From CBDBND01 sp965262665 (lineage in GTDB: Bacteria > Pseudomonadota > Alphaproteobacteria > Rhodospirillales > Rhodospirillaceae): a DNA stretch of 64,000 nucleotides. Both the position numbers and the translations under genes were made by a program. Below, piece after piece: positions 19,656 to 27,459 of this stretch. Below the pieces are notes generated by a model. It was not told the origin of the DNA. It saw only the letters and a program-made list of their open reading frames with translations, and made no database searches. Numbering within the stretch: the first letter of the stretch is position 1; each line of letters starts with the position of its first letter. The DNA lies in NCBI GenBank assembly GCA_965262665.1, contig CBDHFR010000002.1, positions 744,001 through 808,000 of the forward strand, in the 5' to 3' direction.

Positions 19656-20978
19656 CAGGGCAATCGGGTGAATGGTTTCACCGTGAGATAAGGCTTGCGA
19701 GGAAGTCGTCGTCCCAGGCGGCGATGCGTCGTTTTCCACGCAGACTGTCCTTGCCCGGGGCTTGGCGCAAGAGGTTGCTCGCCATGTGTTTGACGACCGC
19801 GAAGTTGGCCGGGGCAGTGTTCTTTCGGACCCGGCACTCGTCGTCGCGGAAGACCATGTCCATGACCCAGTGCAGGTCCATGACCCAGTGCAGGTCCATG
19901 ACCCAGTGCAGGTCCATGACCCAGTGCAGCCCGTTCTCGCTGCTCCAATGGCCCCGGATGGCGGCGCTCAGGGTATCGGCCTTGGCGGCGGTGGAGGCGG
20001 ATGTAGAAGCGGGTCTCGCGCTCGACCTTGGCGCCGGGTTGGATGCCGATCTCGCGTACGGTTTCGACCATAACAATGCTCCCGGGCCCGGGCCAGTGGT
20101 GGCGTTCCTTCAGCCAAGCGATTTCGTTCGTCGCCGTGGTGGTCCGGGTTTCGATGCGGCCGTGGCTCTTCTCCACTGTCTGGTGGTGGCTGACAACCGT
20201 ATCGGCAAAGCCGCATGCTATCTGTTCGATGAAGAAAAGCTTGGTATCGTCGTGCAGGCTGCCCTGGTTGCCCTTGAGGGCAAGGATATAGTCGGCGTCC
20301 TTGTCGATGATCTTCGCGGCGATGTTGCGCTGACAGCCCATGGCGTCGATGGTCACCGTCGCGCCGTTGATGGTCAACAGATCCAACAGCTTCGGGAGAG
20401 CGACGATCTCGTTGGATTTATCAGCCACCTTGGCTTGGCCAAGCACCAGGTTCTGACGTGTGCTCCACGCCGAGATCATGTGGATGCGCTTTGGCGCCGC
20501 CTTCCTGATAGGAGCGCCGCAGCGTCTTGCCGTCGATGGCGACGATGTCCGCGCCGCGCCCGGTGAGCGATGCCGCCCAGGCGAGGAAGCAGTGCTGAAA
20601 CTGTTCGGCATCAAGGGCTGCGAAGATGTCACCGAGTTGATCGTGTGAGGGCGCACCATCCGTGAACGGCCGGAAACGGCGCAGAAACGTCAGTTTCCTC
20701 TCGCGTACTTGGCGATCTCGACCCAGCTCTCACAGCCGGCGGGCACGCCGAGAAGGCATAGCAGCAACACTTCGTCGAGGGGATAGAGGACCGTGGCGCG
20801 TTGCCGCGGGTCGTCGAGATCGGTGAAATGCTCCAGGAAATCAACAATCTGATTAAAGGCCTCGTTCGCCGTTCCAAACCGTCGCGTCATTTCTGGGATC
20901 CTTCTTGCGAATCAAAAGGATCAATAGCGATTCAGACTTCTACACTCTTGTCATCCTCAAATTCACCCGATTACCCTG
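19656..20978 (-). mobile_element. ISAs1-family element, copy 1
   Basis: 1323 bp. The ends are inverted repeats starting CAGGGCAATCGGGTGAAT (left) and CAGGGTAATCGGGTGAAT (right, read on the minus strand). The ten-base target duplication ACCTTATTAC lies at 19646-19655 and 20979-20988. It sits between dead gabD and the repeat-protein gene. It is nearly identical to copy 2 at 53134-54457, apart from a few substitutions and one missing base. Confidence 0.95.
19678..20890 (-). pseudogene. ISAs1 transposase, several frameshifts
   Basis: The N-terminus (EHFTDLDDPRQRATVLYPLD) starts at 20890. A one-base deletion near 20701, absent from copy 2, breaks the frame at EIAKY. Two more frameshifts, shared with copy 2, fall before HMISAWSTRQNLVLGQ and after ETRFYI. 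An 18-bp unit encoding LHWVMD occurs four times at about 19855-19928 where relatives have one. The frame ends DDDFLASLISR at 19678. Inactive. Confidence 0.9.
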
Positions 20979-21108
20979 ACCTTATTACCGATTTGTCTTG
21001 AATTTGATCTACGTATTGTTTATCCACGAAGGTGACGCAGAAGCCGTCAAGAGTTTTTTTCGTCGCTTAGAAAGGGCGATGGCCATGACCGAAGTCGTGA
21101 CAAATACA

Positions 21109-21155
21109 GCTGCATCTTTGCAGCAAGCGCTCGTGGCCGAAAGTCGGCCACGAGC
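21109..21155. other. Two tandem perfect hairpins
   Basis: A 6-bp stem (GCTGCA/TGCAGC, loop TCTT) at 21109-21124 is followed by a 12-bp perfect stem (GCTCGTGGCCGA/TCGGCCACGAGC, loop AAG) at 21129-21155. There is no T run after it, so it is a poor terminator. It lies directly before the GTG of the repeat-protein gene, or inside its true N-terminus if the frame is shifted. Confidence 0.6.
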
Positions 21156-21163
21156 CTTTAACT

Positions 21164-22267
21164 GTGTCCCCATCAAACTCGGACACGAATTCCAACGAAA
21201 CACCTGTCTCCGTCCGGCCCACCGGTAAGTCCGGCGCCGATGCAGTTGCCCGTGCGGCAAAACCGGATCAATCCCATGCGGATGACCGTCGCCATCAGCA
21301 ATCTGCACCAGACCGGAAGATCAAACGGATAGTACCAGATCCAGCTGACGCGCCGAGAACCTCGCGCTCTGAGTCCAGAGGAGAAGCAGTCAAAGTTGAA
21401 TTGAAAGACTTTGATGTTGGCCGACGGCCTGCCGAAGTGGTTGGTACGGCCGACGTCGTTCAGCGTTTCGACAATAACCTTGATGGCCGGGTTGACCTGC
21501 TTGAATCGCAACGGGCCGCTAGGGCTAGAGATTCATCGTCCACCTTTGCAGCACGTGGCGGAGCCCTATCCGAAACACCGTCTATTGCCGAGCAGGTTCA
21601 GGACCGTGAAATCGCGCAGTCCGTTGAGACACCGCCGCCACAGGCACAGCAATCAGCCCCGGCAACGCAGGCTGGCCAGAGTGCAGGTCAGGGTGCGCCG
21701 GTGAATAAGATTTTTGATGACGCCCAAGTGGTGTCCGGAGGCACGACGGAAGACGGCACAGTGCTTGAAAAGATTTTTGGCAGTGAAGCAGTCGCTAGCC
21801 AAGGCACATTCTCTGATGGTGCTCCGGTTGATCAAAAATTCTTTGGCGATGGCGCCGAAGTGGTTGTCGGCCGTTTTGCGCAAGATCCAGAAGTCCATCA
21901 GAAGCTCTCTGATAAAGCAGGTCCAGCCGAACCGGGCCGGTTTTACGAAGACGGTACTGGCGAGCAAAAGTTGTATGACAAAGTTGCTCAGACAGAATCA
22001 GGCCGGTTTTACGACGAGGAAGGTCAGCACAAGCTTTATGACGAAGCTGATCTGTCACAGTCTGGTGAAACCACGGACGGCGAACCGGCAGAGCAATCTC
22101 TGTACGACAAGGCTCAGCAAGTTGAAGCGCAGACTGGCACTGGTGAGCCAGAAGCTGAGCAGCCGAAAAAGATTTATGGTGAACTTAATTTATATGCAGA
22201 TGTCGCTGGATTGGGTGATGAAACCATTGAAGTGCCCGTATCCGGCGTAGGTCCCGTCACCGCATAA
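21164..22267 (+). CDS. EF-hand plus tandem 22-residue-repeat protein, unknown family
   Basis: 367 residues, acidic, glutamine rich, with no internal methionine. One consensus EF-hand calcium loop spans D103-E114 (DNNLDGRVDLLE, ligands D103, N105, D107, D111, E114). From residue 180 to about 350 there are about eight imperfect repeats of about 22 residues, with core K-(L/I/F)-(Y/F)-D and a G-R-F-x-x-D-G end, as in EQKLYDKVAQTESGRFYDEE. The rest looks disordered. The start is uncertain: GTG 21164 has no ribosome site, while ATG 21079 follows AAAGGG in another frame and would join if one base near 21163 were extra. A rho-independent terminator follows. Function unknown. Confidence 0.7.
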   Translation: MSPSNSDTNSNETPVSVRPTGKSGADAVARAAKPDQSHADDRRHQQSAPDRKIKRIVPDPADAPRTSRSESRGEAVKVELKDFDVGRRPAEVVGTADVVQRFDNNLDGRVDLLESQRAARARDSSSTFAARGGALSETPSIAEQVQDREIAQSVETPPPQAQQSAPATQAGQSAGQGAPVNKIFDDAQVVSGGTTEDGTVLEKIFGSEAVASQGTFSDGAPVDQKFFGDGAEVVVGRFAQDPEVHQKLSDKAGPAEPGRFYEDGTGEQKLYDKVAQTESGRFYDEEGQHKLYDEADLSQSGETTDGEPAEQSLYDKAQQVEAQTGTGEPEAEQPKKIYGELNLYADVAGLGDETIEVPVSGVGPVTA

Positions 22268-22303
22268 GACATTTGCTGGTTCCCTCGTAAGCATGTTCTC
22301 TTG

Positions 22304-22331
22304 GGCGCGGCTAAAGGCCGCGCCTTTTTTT
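22304..22331 (+). terminator. Rho-independent terminator after the repeat-protein gene
   Basis: Perfect 8-bp stem GGCGCGGC/GCCGCGCC with loop TAAAG, followed by seven T. Confidence 0.92.
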
Positions 22332-22423
22332 GTCTGACGGGGTTCTTGCGTAAAGCGTCGTGCCTGTGCCACAAGCTGCGCTGTTCTTACTTCACCTCTG
22401 TCCGTTGAACTGGAAACACAGTC

Positions 22424-24310
22424 GTGCGTGAGGCGCAAGGCCCACCTCCCAAAGACGCAAGCCGCAACCGCAGTGATTTCGAAGTATTGCGGTCATTGCT
22501 CCCGTTCCTTTGGCCCAAAGGTGACATTGAGATCAGGGCACGCGTGGTCTTGGCTCTTACAGCCATTGTTGCTGCCAAGGTGGCAACCGTTCTTGTCCCT
22601 TATTTTTTGAAACTGGCCGTCGACGCGCTGGACAGCAACATGTTGGCTTTGCCGCTGTGGATCATCCTCGCCTACGGTGGCGCTCGTCTCCTCTCACTGG
22701 CCTTCGGTCAGGTACGTGATGCGATCTTCGCCAAAGTCGGTGTCCGCGCTATTAGAAAATCAGCCCTGGCTATTTTGGAGCATCTTCATCGCCTGTCATT
22801 GCGGTTCCATTTGCAACGTCAGACAGGTGGCCTATCGCGGTCCATCGAACGCGGCACCATTGCCATACAAAGCCTCCTCTCAATCACACTTTTCAATCTT
22901 TTTCCCACACTGTTTGAAGTCAGTCTGGTGACGATCATTCTTTGGGGCGCGTTTGACGGCTGGTTCGCCTTGGTGACTTTTACGACGGTTCTGATCTATG
23001 TGCTGTTCACCGCGATAACGACAGAATGGCGTCTTAAGTTCCGCCGCGAAATGAATCAATTGGATAATCAGGCCAATACCAGAGCCATCGATAGCCTGCT
23101 GAACTACGAAACTGTCAAGGCGTTCGGCAACGAGACATTGGAGACCGAAGAATACGACACCGTCATGGGAGAGTATGAGCGTGCGGCGGTGCGGACCCAA
23201 GTTTCACTAGCACTTATGAATGTGGGTCAATCGGTAATCATTTCAATTGGTGTCACAGTGTTGATGATTATGGCCGGCGTCGGCGTTGTGAATGGAACAA
23301 TGTCCCAAGGTGATTTCGTTATGGTCAACACCTACATGCTTCAGTTGGCCCAACCGCTCAATTTCTTCGGTTTCGTCTACCGAAACATCAAGCAGGCATT
23401 GGTCGATCTAGAGAAGATGTTTGACTTGCTGGACGAGGTTCCTGAAATCCAAGACCATCCCCAGGCCAAGCCCCTGGTTGTCAGTGGCGGTCACATTCGA
23501 TTTGAAAATGTGTCCTTCGCATACGATCCAAGGCGCCCAATTCTAAAAGGCGTGTCCTTTGACGTGCCGGAAGGCAAGACCGTGGCGATCGTCGGCCCGA
23601 CCGGATCGGGTAAATCCACCATCGGCCGTCTTCTCTTTCGCATGTATGACATCACCGGCGGTCAAATCACCATCGACAATCAAGACATCAACGCTGTCAC
23701 CCAGCATAGTCTTCGTGCAGCGATCGGCATCGTGCCGCAAGATACGGTCCTTTTTAACAGTACACTCGGCTACAATTTAGGATACGCCAAGCCAGGGAGT
23801 GACCAGGCTGATATTCAGCTGGCGGCGCGCACAGCGCATGTCCACGAGTTCATTGAATCTCTGCCGGACGGATACGACACCCTCGTCGGCGAGCGCGGCC
23901 TAAAACTGTCAGGCGGAGAAAAACAACGCGTCGCTATTGCAAGAGTCATATTGAAAAGTTCGCCCATTTTACTGTTCGATGAAGCGACATCGGCGCTTGA
24001 TACGCATACGGAAAAGGAAATTCAGGCGAACTTAGCGGAAGTCAGCGAAGACCGTTCAACCCTTATGATTGCTCACCGTTTATCGACCATCGTTGATGCA
24101 GACGAAATTCTGGTGTTGGAGGAAGGTGAAGTCGTCGAACGCGGGACTCATGCTGACCTTCTAGAGAAAGACGGCAGCTATGCGTCGGCTTGGCGGCGTC
24201 AGCAAAAGTCATTTTCGGACGGAGCGGGATCAGAATCCGCGCTCCTCGAAGAAGACGACGGATTTGGCGCCAGTCGTCAACCTCTTTTCGCTGAAACCAA
24301 AACGGCATAG
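22424..24310 (+). CDS. Atm1-type ABC exporter (fused permease-ATPase)
   Basis: 628 residues from GTG 22424. An N-terminal six-helix membrane domain (from about residue 40) has ETVKAFGNETLETEEY and NFFGFVYRNIKQALVDLEKM, both typical of Atm1/HMT1 half-transporters. The ATPase domain has Walker A GPTGSGKST, signature LSGGEKQRVAIARV, Walker B ILLFDEATSALD and the H-loop IAHRLST. Bacterial Atm1 homologues export glutathione conjugates of heavy metals or sulfur compounds from the cytoplasm. A glutathione reductase gene lies at 44 kb, so a glutathione economy is present. Works as a homodimer in the family. Intact, preceded by its own intergenic region after a terminator. Confidence 0.92.
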   Translation: MREAQGPPPKDASRNRSDFEVLRSLLPFLWPKGDIEIRARVVLALTAIVAAKVATVLVPYFLKLAVDALDSNMLALPLWIILAYGGARLLSLAFGQVRDAIFAKVGVRAIRKSALAILEHLHRLSLRFHLQRQTGGLSRSIERGTIAIQSLLSITLFNLFPTLFEVSLVTIILWGAFDGWFALVTFTTVLIYVLFTAITTEWRLKFRREMNQLDNQANTRAIDSLLNYETVKAFGNETLETEEYDTVMGEYERAAVRTQVSLALMNVGQSVIISIGVTVLMIMAGVGVVNGTMSQGDFVMVNTYMLQLAQPLNFFGFVYRNIKQALVDLEKMFDLLDEVPEIQDHPQAKPLVVSGGHIRFENVSFAYDPRRPILKGVSFDVPEGKTVAIVGPTGSGKSTIGRLLFRMYDITGGQITIDNQDINAVTQHSLRAAIGIVPQDTVLFNSTLGYNLGYAKPGSDQADIQLAARTAHVHEFIESLPDGYDTLVGERGLKLSGGEKQRVAIARVILKSSPILLFDEATSALDTHTEKEIQANLAEVSEDRSTLMIAHRLSTIVDADEILVLEEGEVVERGTHADLLEKDGSYASAWRRQQKSFSDGAGSESALLEEDDGFGASRQPLFAETKTA

Positions 24311-24432
24311 GGTCGGTTCCGCTGCATACAGCAGGGCTATCAAGCAATGTGCGCGATCGTATTTGAGGTAGATCATAGTGCCGTCCCATTGCTTGGTATT
24401 TTCCTGGGTCTATCCGAGTTGGAGAATTGGCA

Positions 24433-24774
24433 ATGCTGGAAGACAACATCAAAACCAATCAAAGTACACAGATAAAGGGGCGTAATCCCCATTTTTTTGA
24501 CGATCCAAATACGGACCGCCTCTTAACCATGATCATGGAACTGGCATCTGAAGTGTCAGTATTGCGGGACCGGCTCGACACAAACGAACGATTGGCAGCC
24601 AATAAGGGCCTTTATACAGATGCGGAAATTGAATCGTATAGGCCGTCGGATGAAGAAGCGGCACAAAGGTCTGCCTGGCGCAGCCGGTTTCTTGATCGTC
24701 TGTTGAAGGGTTTGTACGCGACCTTTGATAGCGGTCCCAATACGGCAGAAAAGGAGCCGTCTGACAAAAACTAG
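24433..24774 (+). CDS. Hypothetical protein, helical
   Basis: 113 residues from ATG 24433, eight bases after GGAG; a TTG two codons upstream is less likely. No family recognised. RNPHFFDDPNTDRLLTMIME is followed by a predicted coiled-coil stretch (LASEVSVLRDRLDTNERLAA), then a conserved-looking YTDAEIESYRPSDEEAAQR and a basic amphipathic helix (RSRFLDRLLKGLYATF). Cytoplasmic by appearance. Same strand as the exporter, convergent with the Lrp gene six bases away. Confidence 0.65.
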   Translation: MLEDNIKTNQSTQIKGRNPHFFDDPNTDRLLTMIMELASEVSVLRDRLDTNERLAANKGLYTDAEIESYRPSDEEAAQRSAWRSRFLDRLLKGLYATFDSGPNTAEKEPSDKN

Positions 24775-24780
24775 GATCTG

Positions 24781-25239
24781 CTAAATGTATTTTACCGGTA
24801 GAGCCGTAGTAAATTTCATGTCTTCCATGGCAAAACAGGAACTTACATCGGAAAACTCTACTTTTTCGATCAAGCTCTTATAGACTTCGTCATAAGCGCC
24901 GATGTCAGGCACAACAATTCTTAATAGGTAATCAATTTCACCCGATAACCGATAGGCTTCCACAACCTCGGGAATTGACTCAACGGCCACTTTGAATTTT
25001 TCCAGCCAATCGGTGGCATGCTGACGCGTTTTTACAGCCACAAATACCGTTACACCGACATTGAGTTTGTGCCGATCCAGCAGTGCGACCCGCTTGCGAA
25101 TCACGCCTTCATCTTCGAGTTTTTGGATGCGGCGCCAGCAGGGGGTCGTGGACAGGCCAACATGGTTGGCGACCTCCGCCACCGGCATCATGGCGTCCTC
25201 CTGTAGGAGCTTGAGAATATTCTTATCCTTGTCATCCAT
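24781..25239 (-). CDS. Lrp/AsnC-family transcriptional regulator
   Basis: 152 residues if started at ATG 25239 (MDDKDKNILKLLQED), the usual family start; a TTG eight codons upstream is less likely. N-terminal helix-turn-helix (VAEVANHVGLSTTPCWRRIQ) and C-terminal RAM effector domain (AYRLSGEIDYLLRIVVPDI). Family members bind amino acids or related small molecules and control amino-acid metabolism genes, usually including themselves. Which ligand applies cannot be read here. Intact. Confidence 0.93.
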   Translation of the reverse strand: MDDKDKNILKLLQEDAMMPVAEVANHVGLSTTPCWRRIQKLEDEGVIRKRVALLDRHKLNVGVTVFVAVKTRQHATDWLEKFKVAVESIPEVVEAYRLSGEIDYLLRIVVPDIGAYDEVYKSLIEKVEFSDVSSCFAMEDMKFTTALPVKYI

Positions 25240-25370
25240 AGAACTATTTTTCCAATTATACAACTATATTAGGACCAACTTCTCTATGTTCTCCGATAAG
25301 AGTGATCAGATCGCAAACATATTTTAACGGGTTCGGGCTATGGTTTAGGGGCTGGTTGCAGGAGGTCTCG

Positions 25371-25625
25371 ATGTCTGGGTTGAAAAGGTTGTTTTGCGAA
25401 CACCCAGGAACCGCCAATGAAACCTATTTTGAACATCTCTTGTTCGCCTGCGGTTTCGGCCTGCGTATGATTTTTGGAGGTCTGGCCTGCATTATTCATG
25501 GGATTTTCCCCTTTCTCTGTGTATGGACCGGCAGCCAGAGCGTTTGTGATCTTCATGAACAGCTCGCCAGTAACGGCCGGCCAGCCACGTCTGATCTCAA
25601 ACGGGATCAAGTGGTTCAGAGCTGA
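25371..25625 (+). CDS. DUF6356-like small membrane protein
   Basis: 84 residues from ATG 25371, preceded by AGGAGGTCTCG. LFCEHPGTANETYFEHLLFA followed by GLRMIFGGLACIIHGIFPFL matches the DUF6356 pattern: a conserved HP...ETYxEHL helix and one or two membrane helices. Function unknown. It ends 50 bases before the IS630 B insertion, which did not enter the gene. Confidence 0.65.
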   Translation: MSGLKRLFCEHPGTANETYFEHLLFACGFGLRMIFGGLACIIHGIFPFLCVWTGSQSVCDLHEQLASNGRPATSDLKRDQVVQS

Positions 25626-25675
25626 TCTGACAGGTCCCGGTCAAATCCAAGACACGGATGGGTCCGACCTGCTAA

Positions 25676-26389
25676 TACCAACGGTCATTGAATTTGACCT
25701 TCGTGTGCCCATTTGCGCATACCAATCGACATGATTTTCGAGGGCTTGTCGATGAGCTTGTTCCAGGCGTGGCATGCCGCATCGACGATGTCTTCGTAAC
25801 TGTCGAAGACGCGGTGCGACAGGTAGGTCTGGCGCAGGTACTGCCAGATGTTTTCGGCCGGGTTCAGCTCCGGCGATCTGGGCGGCAGGAACAGCGGCGT
25901 GATGTTGTCGGGGAACTCCAATTCGGTGGTGGTGTGCCAGCCGGCGCGGTCCATGAGGAGGACGGCGTGTGAGCCGTCGGCGACGGTGCGGCTAATCTCT
26001 TCGAGATGGGCCGGCATGGCATGGGTGTCGGCGAACGGCATCGCCACGGCCGCACCGGTACCGCGCGCCGGGCAGACGGCGCCGAACAGATAGGCGCTCT
26101 GGTAGCGCTGGTCCTTGGGCTGACGCGGACGGCTGCCGGTGCGCGCCCACTGCCGGACGATGCCGTTCTTCTGGCCAAGGCGCATCTCGTCTTGCCACCA
26201 CAGCTCGGCGCACCTGATTGGGATCTGTCGCCTTGTGCGCCAAGGCCTGCGCTTCGGCCGCGTCACAGTCCGTTCGCAACGGGATCTTCGCCGACATCAA
26301 ACCCTCCATTTAAAGCCAGCTTTCTATGAATCACATCATTGCGACGTGGGGAATCCCTAAAAAAGAATCAATCTCAACGACCGCTGGTA
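25676..26389 (-). mobile_element. IS630-family element B, copy 1 (internally deleted)
   Basis: 714 bp including TA at both ends. The ends are inverted repeats beginning TACCAACGGTCATTGA and TACCAGCGGTCGTTGA. Compared with copy 2 (45547-46716, 1170 bp), 456 bp inside the element are missing, joining VRR near the N-terminus to the catalytic half; the junction shows a 2-base microhomology (CG). Non-autonomous. Confidence 0.9.
25685..26309 (-). pseudogene. IS630 B transposase remnant
   Basis: The start (MSAKIPLRTDCD) lies at 26300 and the frame is lost at the internal deletion near 26210. The catalytic half reads WWQDEMRLGQKNGIVRQWAR, LLMDRAGWHTT and SPELNPAENIWQYLR to the stop at 25685. It lacks the helix-turn-helix region, so it cannot act alone. 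Confidence 0.88.
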
Positions 26390-26393
26390 TTAC

Positions 26394-26627
26394 TCAATAA
26401 AGTGTGCCAAGTACGCGAAGGTACTGTTTGAAAAATAAACGCTGTGTCGCTGTTGTAGTAGCGCCATATCCCGTCTCTCGTTGGATCAAGCGCTTTCCAA
26501 AAGCGTGGGCCGAAGCCAATTCCACGGCCCGTTGTTGAGGAGTTCGCGTCAGCCAAGCCGGCTGAGGGCCATCATAAATCAACGCCATCGAGGGATCTGA
26601 TGACGGTTTTGTTTGGCGGCGGGTCAA
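26394..26627 (-). CDS. Hypothetical protein, possibly cut by the IS630 insertion
   Basis: No family recognised. From TTG 26627 (or ATG 26588, MALIYDGPQPAW) it reads PQQRAVELASAHAFGKRLIQ and ends RVLGTLY, with a TGA at 26394 only five bases from the IS630 B end. That stop may have been created by the insertion, so the native C-terminus could have been longer. It follows the 74-residue gene after a single base. Weak support. Confidence 0.3.
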   Translation of the reverse strand: MTRRQTKPSSDPSMALIYDGPQPAWLTRTPQQRAVELASAHAFGKRLIQRETGYGATTTATQRLFFKQYLRVLGTLY

Positions 26628-26628
26628 G

Positions 26629-26853
26629 TCACTGTAGTCGTAAACGGACCTTACCGATTGTCGTTATGGCAGCGTCAAATGAGCCGTCGACAGCGAAGAT
26701 CTCAATGTGATCATTGTTGCGGAACAGATCACGGGCGTCCTCAAAGTACCCGGATTGTTTGATTTCTTGTGCTGTGTCGTCGGAAATGTAGTGCCAAAGA
26801 GCGTAGCCGTCCGCATAGGCCAAAACAGTCAGATCGGTGGGGGAAAACGCCAT
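26629..26853 (-). CDS. Hypothetical small protein
   Basis: 74 residues from ATG 26853 with AAGGAAGGG upstream. The sequence AYADGYALWHYISDDTAQEI and YFEDARDLFRNNDHIEIFAV resembles small conserved proteins of phage-like or accessory loci, but no family is named with confidence. Start region overlaps a 22-bp palindrome (26861-26882), suggesting repressor control. Confidence 0.55.
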   Translation of the reverse strand: MAFSPTDLTVLAYADGYALWHYISDDTAQEIKQSGYFEDARDLFRNNDHIEIFAVDGSFDAAITTIGKVRLRLQ

Positions 26854-26860
26854 GGCACCC

Positions 26861-26882
26861 TTCCTTGTTATTTAACAAGGAA
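26861..26882. promoter_or_regulatory. 22-bp palindrome (operator candidate)
   Basis: TTCCTTGTTA-TT-TAACAAGGAA: two 10-bp arms and a 2-bp centre, eight bases before the 74-residue gene start and overlapping its ribosome site. The shape suits a dimeric repressor, or an mRNA hairpin hiding the ribosome site. Confidence 0.5.
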
Positions 26883-26921
26883 ATAATACATTTAAATTTG
26901 TTATTAGGACCCGATTTTTTT

Positions 26922-27367
26922 GGGGCTTATATACATGACTAGACACAACGGAAGAATTGGAGAGGTTGAAATATGCGGTCACTAAAAGGATGCTTCATGC
27001 TCGTCGTAGCTTTCGTTTTGACGCTCAACAATTTCTTCTACGCCGTCAATCCCGCGGCGGCCAAGCCCATATTTGATTGGATTGACCCTTTCGCAGTCGT
27101 CGCCCTCGTACTCGTTTTCATGGAAAAAATCCTCGGTTCGATGCGCGGTGAAACCGAATGGCCTCGGCTCGTAGTAACGGTCCTGGTCGGGGCGCTGGTT
27201 CATTTATACGCCTACAATTACTTGGCGAAGATGGCAGGCAGTGGACTGGAGAGCGGAACCTTGTGGCTGGTTATGGTGCCGTTTACGGTTTCCTTGCTCA
27301 TCTATGAGGGCTTCTTGCTGATCCGCGGAGCTAAATAAGGACTTGTCTAGTCATGTATATAAGCCCC
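26922..27367. repeat. 24-bp perfect inverted repeat framing a single gene
   Basis: The arm at 26922-26945 (GGGGCTTATATACATGACTA plus GACA) recurs as its exact complement at 27344-27367. The 446-bp unit holds only the 121-residue membrane-protein gene, with the right arm starting six bases after its stop. Seven T sit immediately outside each arm (26915-26921 and 27368-27374), which could be a target duplication in a T tract. No transposase is inside. Confidence 0.85.
26973..27338 (+). CDS. Four-helix membrane protein inside the inverted-repeat unit
   Basis: 121 residues from ATG 26973 after GGAGAGGTTG. Four hydrophobic segments: GCFMLVVAFVLTLNNFFYAV, FAVVALVLVFMEKIL, LVVTVLVGALVHLYAYNYLA and LWLVMVPFTVSLLIYEGFLL. 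No family recognised. It is the only gene between the two 24-bp repeat arms, so it may be mobile cargo. Intact start, stop and ribosome site argue that it is expressed. Confidence 0.7.
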   Translation: MRSLKGCFMLVVAFVLTLNNFFYAVNPAAAKPIFDWIDPFAVVALVLVFMEKILGSMRGETEWPRLVVTVLVGALVHLYAYNYLAKMAGSGLESGTLWLVMVPFTVSLLIYEGFLLIRGAK

Positions 27368-27459
27368 TTTTTTTGGGATTTGGCTGAATAGGCGGGCAGA
27401 CGTTAAGAAACGCGCCGCATACCATTATGGAATCAACGCGTTAGCCGAAGATCCCGGTT

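Noticed and set aside
19724..20566. 280-codon plus-strand ORF in ISAs1 (and its twin at 53202-54044)
   Set aside because: Antisense to the transposase; the MTQCRS repeats only mirror the 18-bp DNA repeat.
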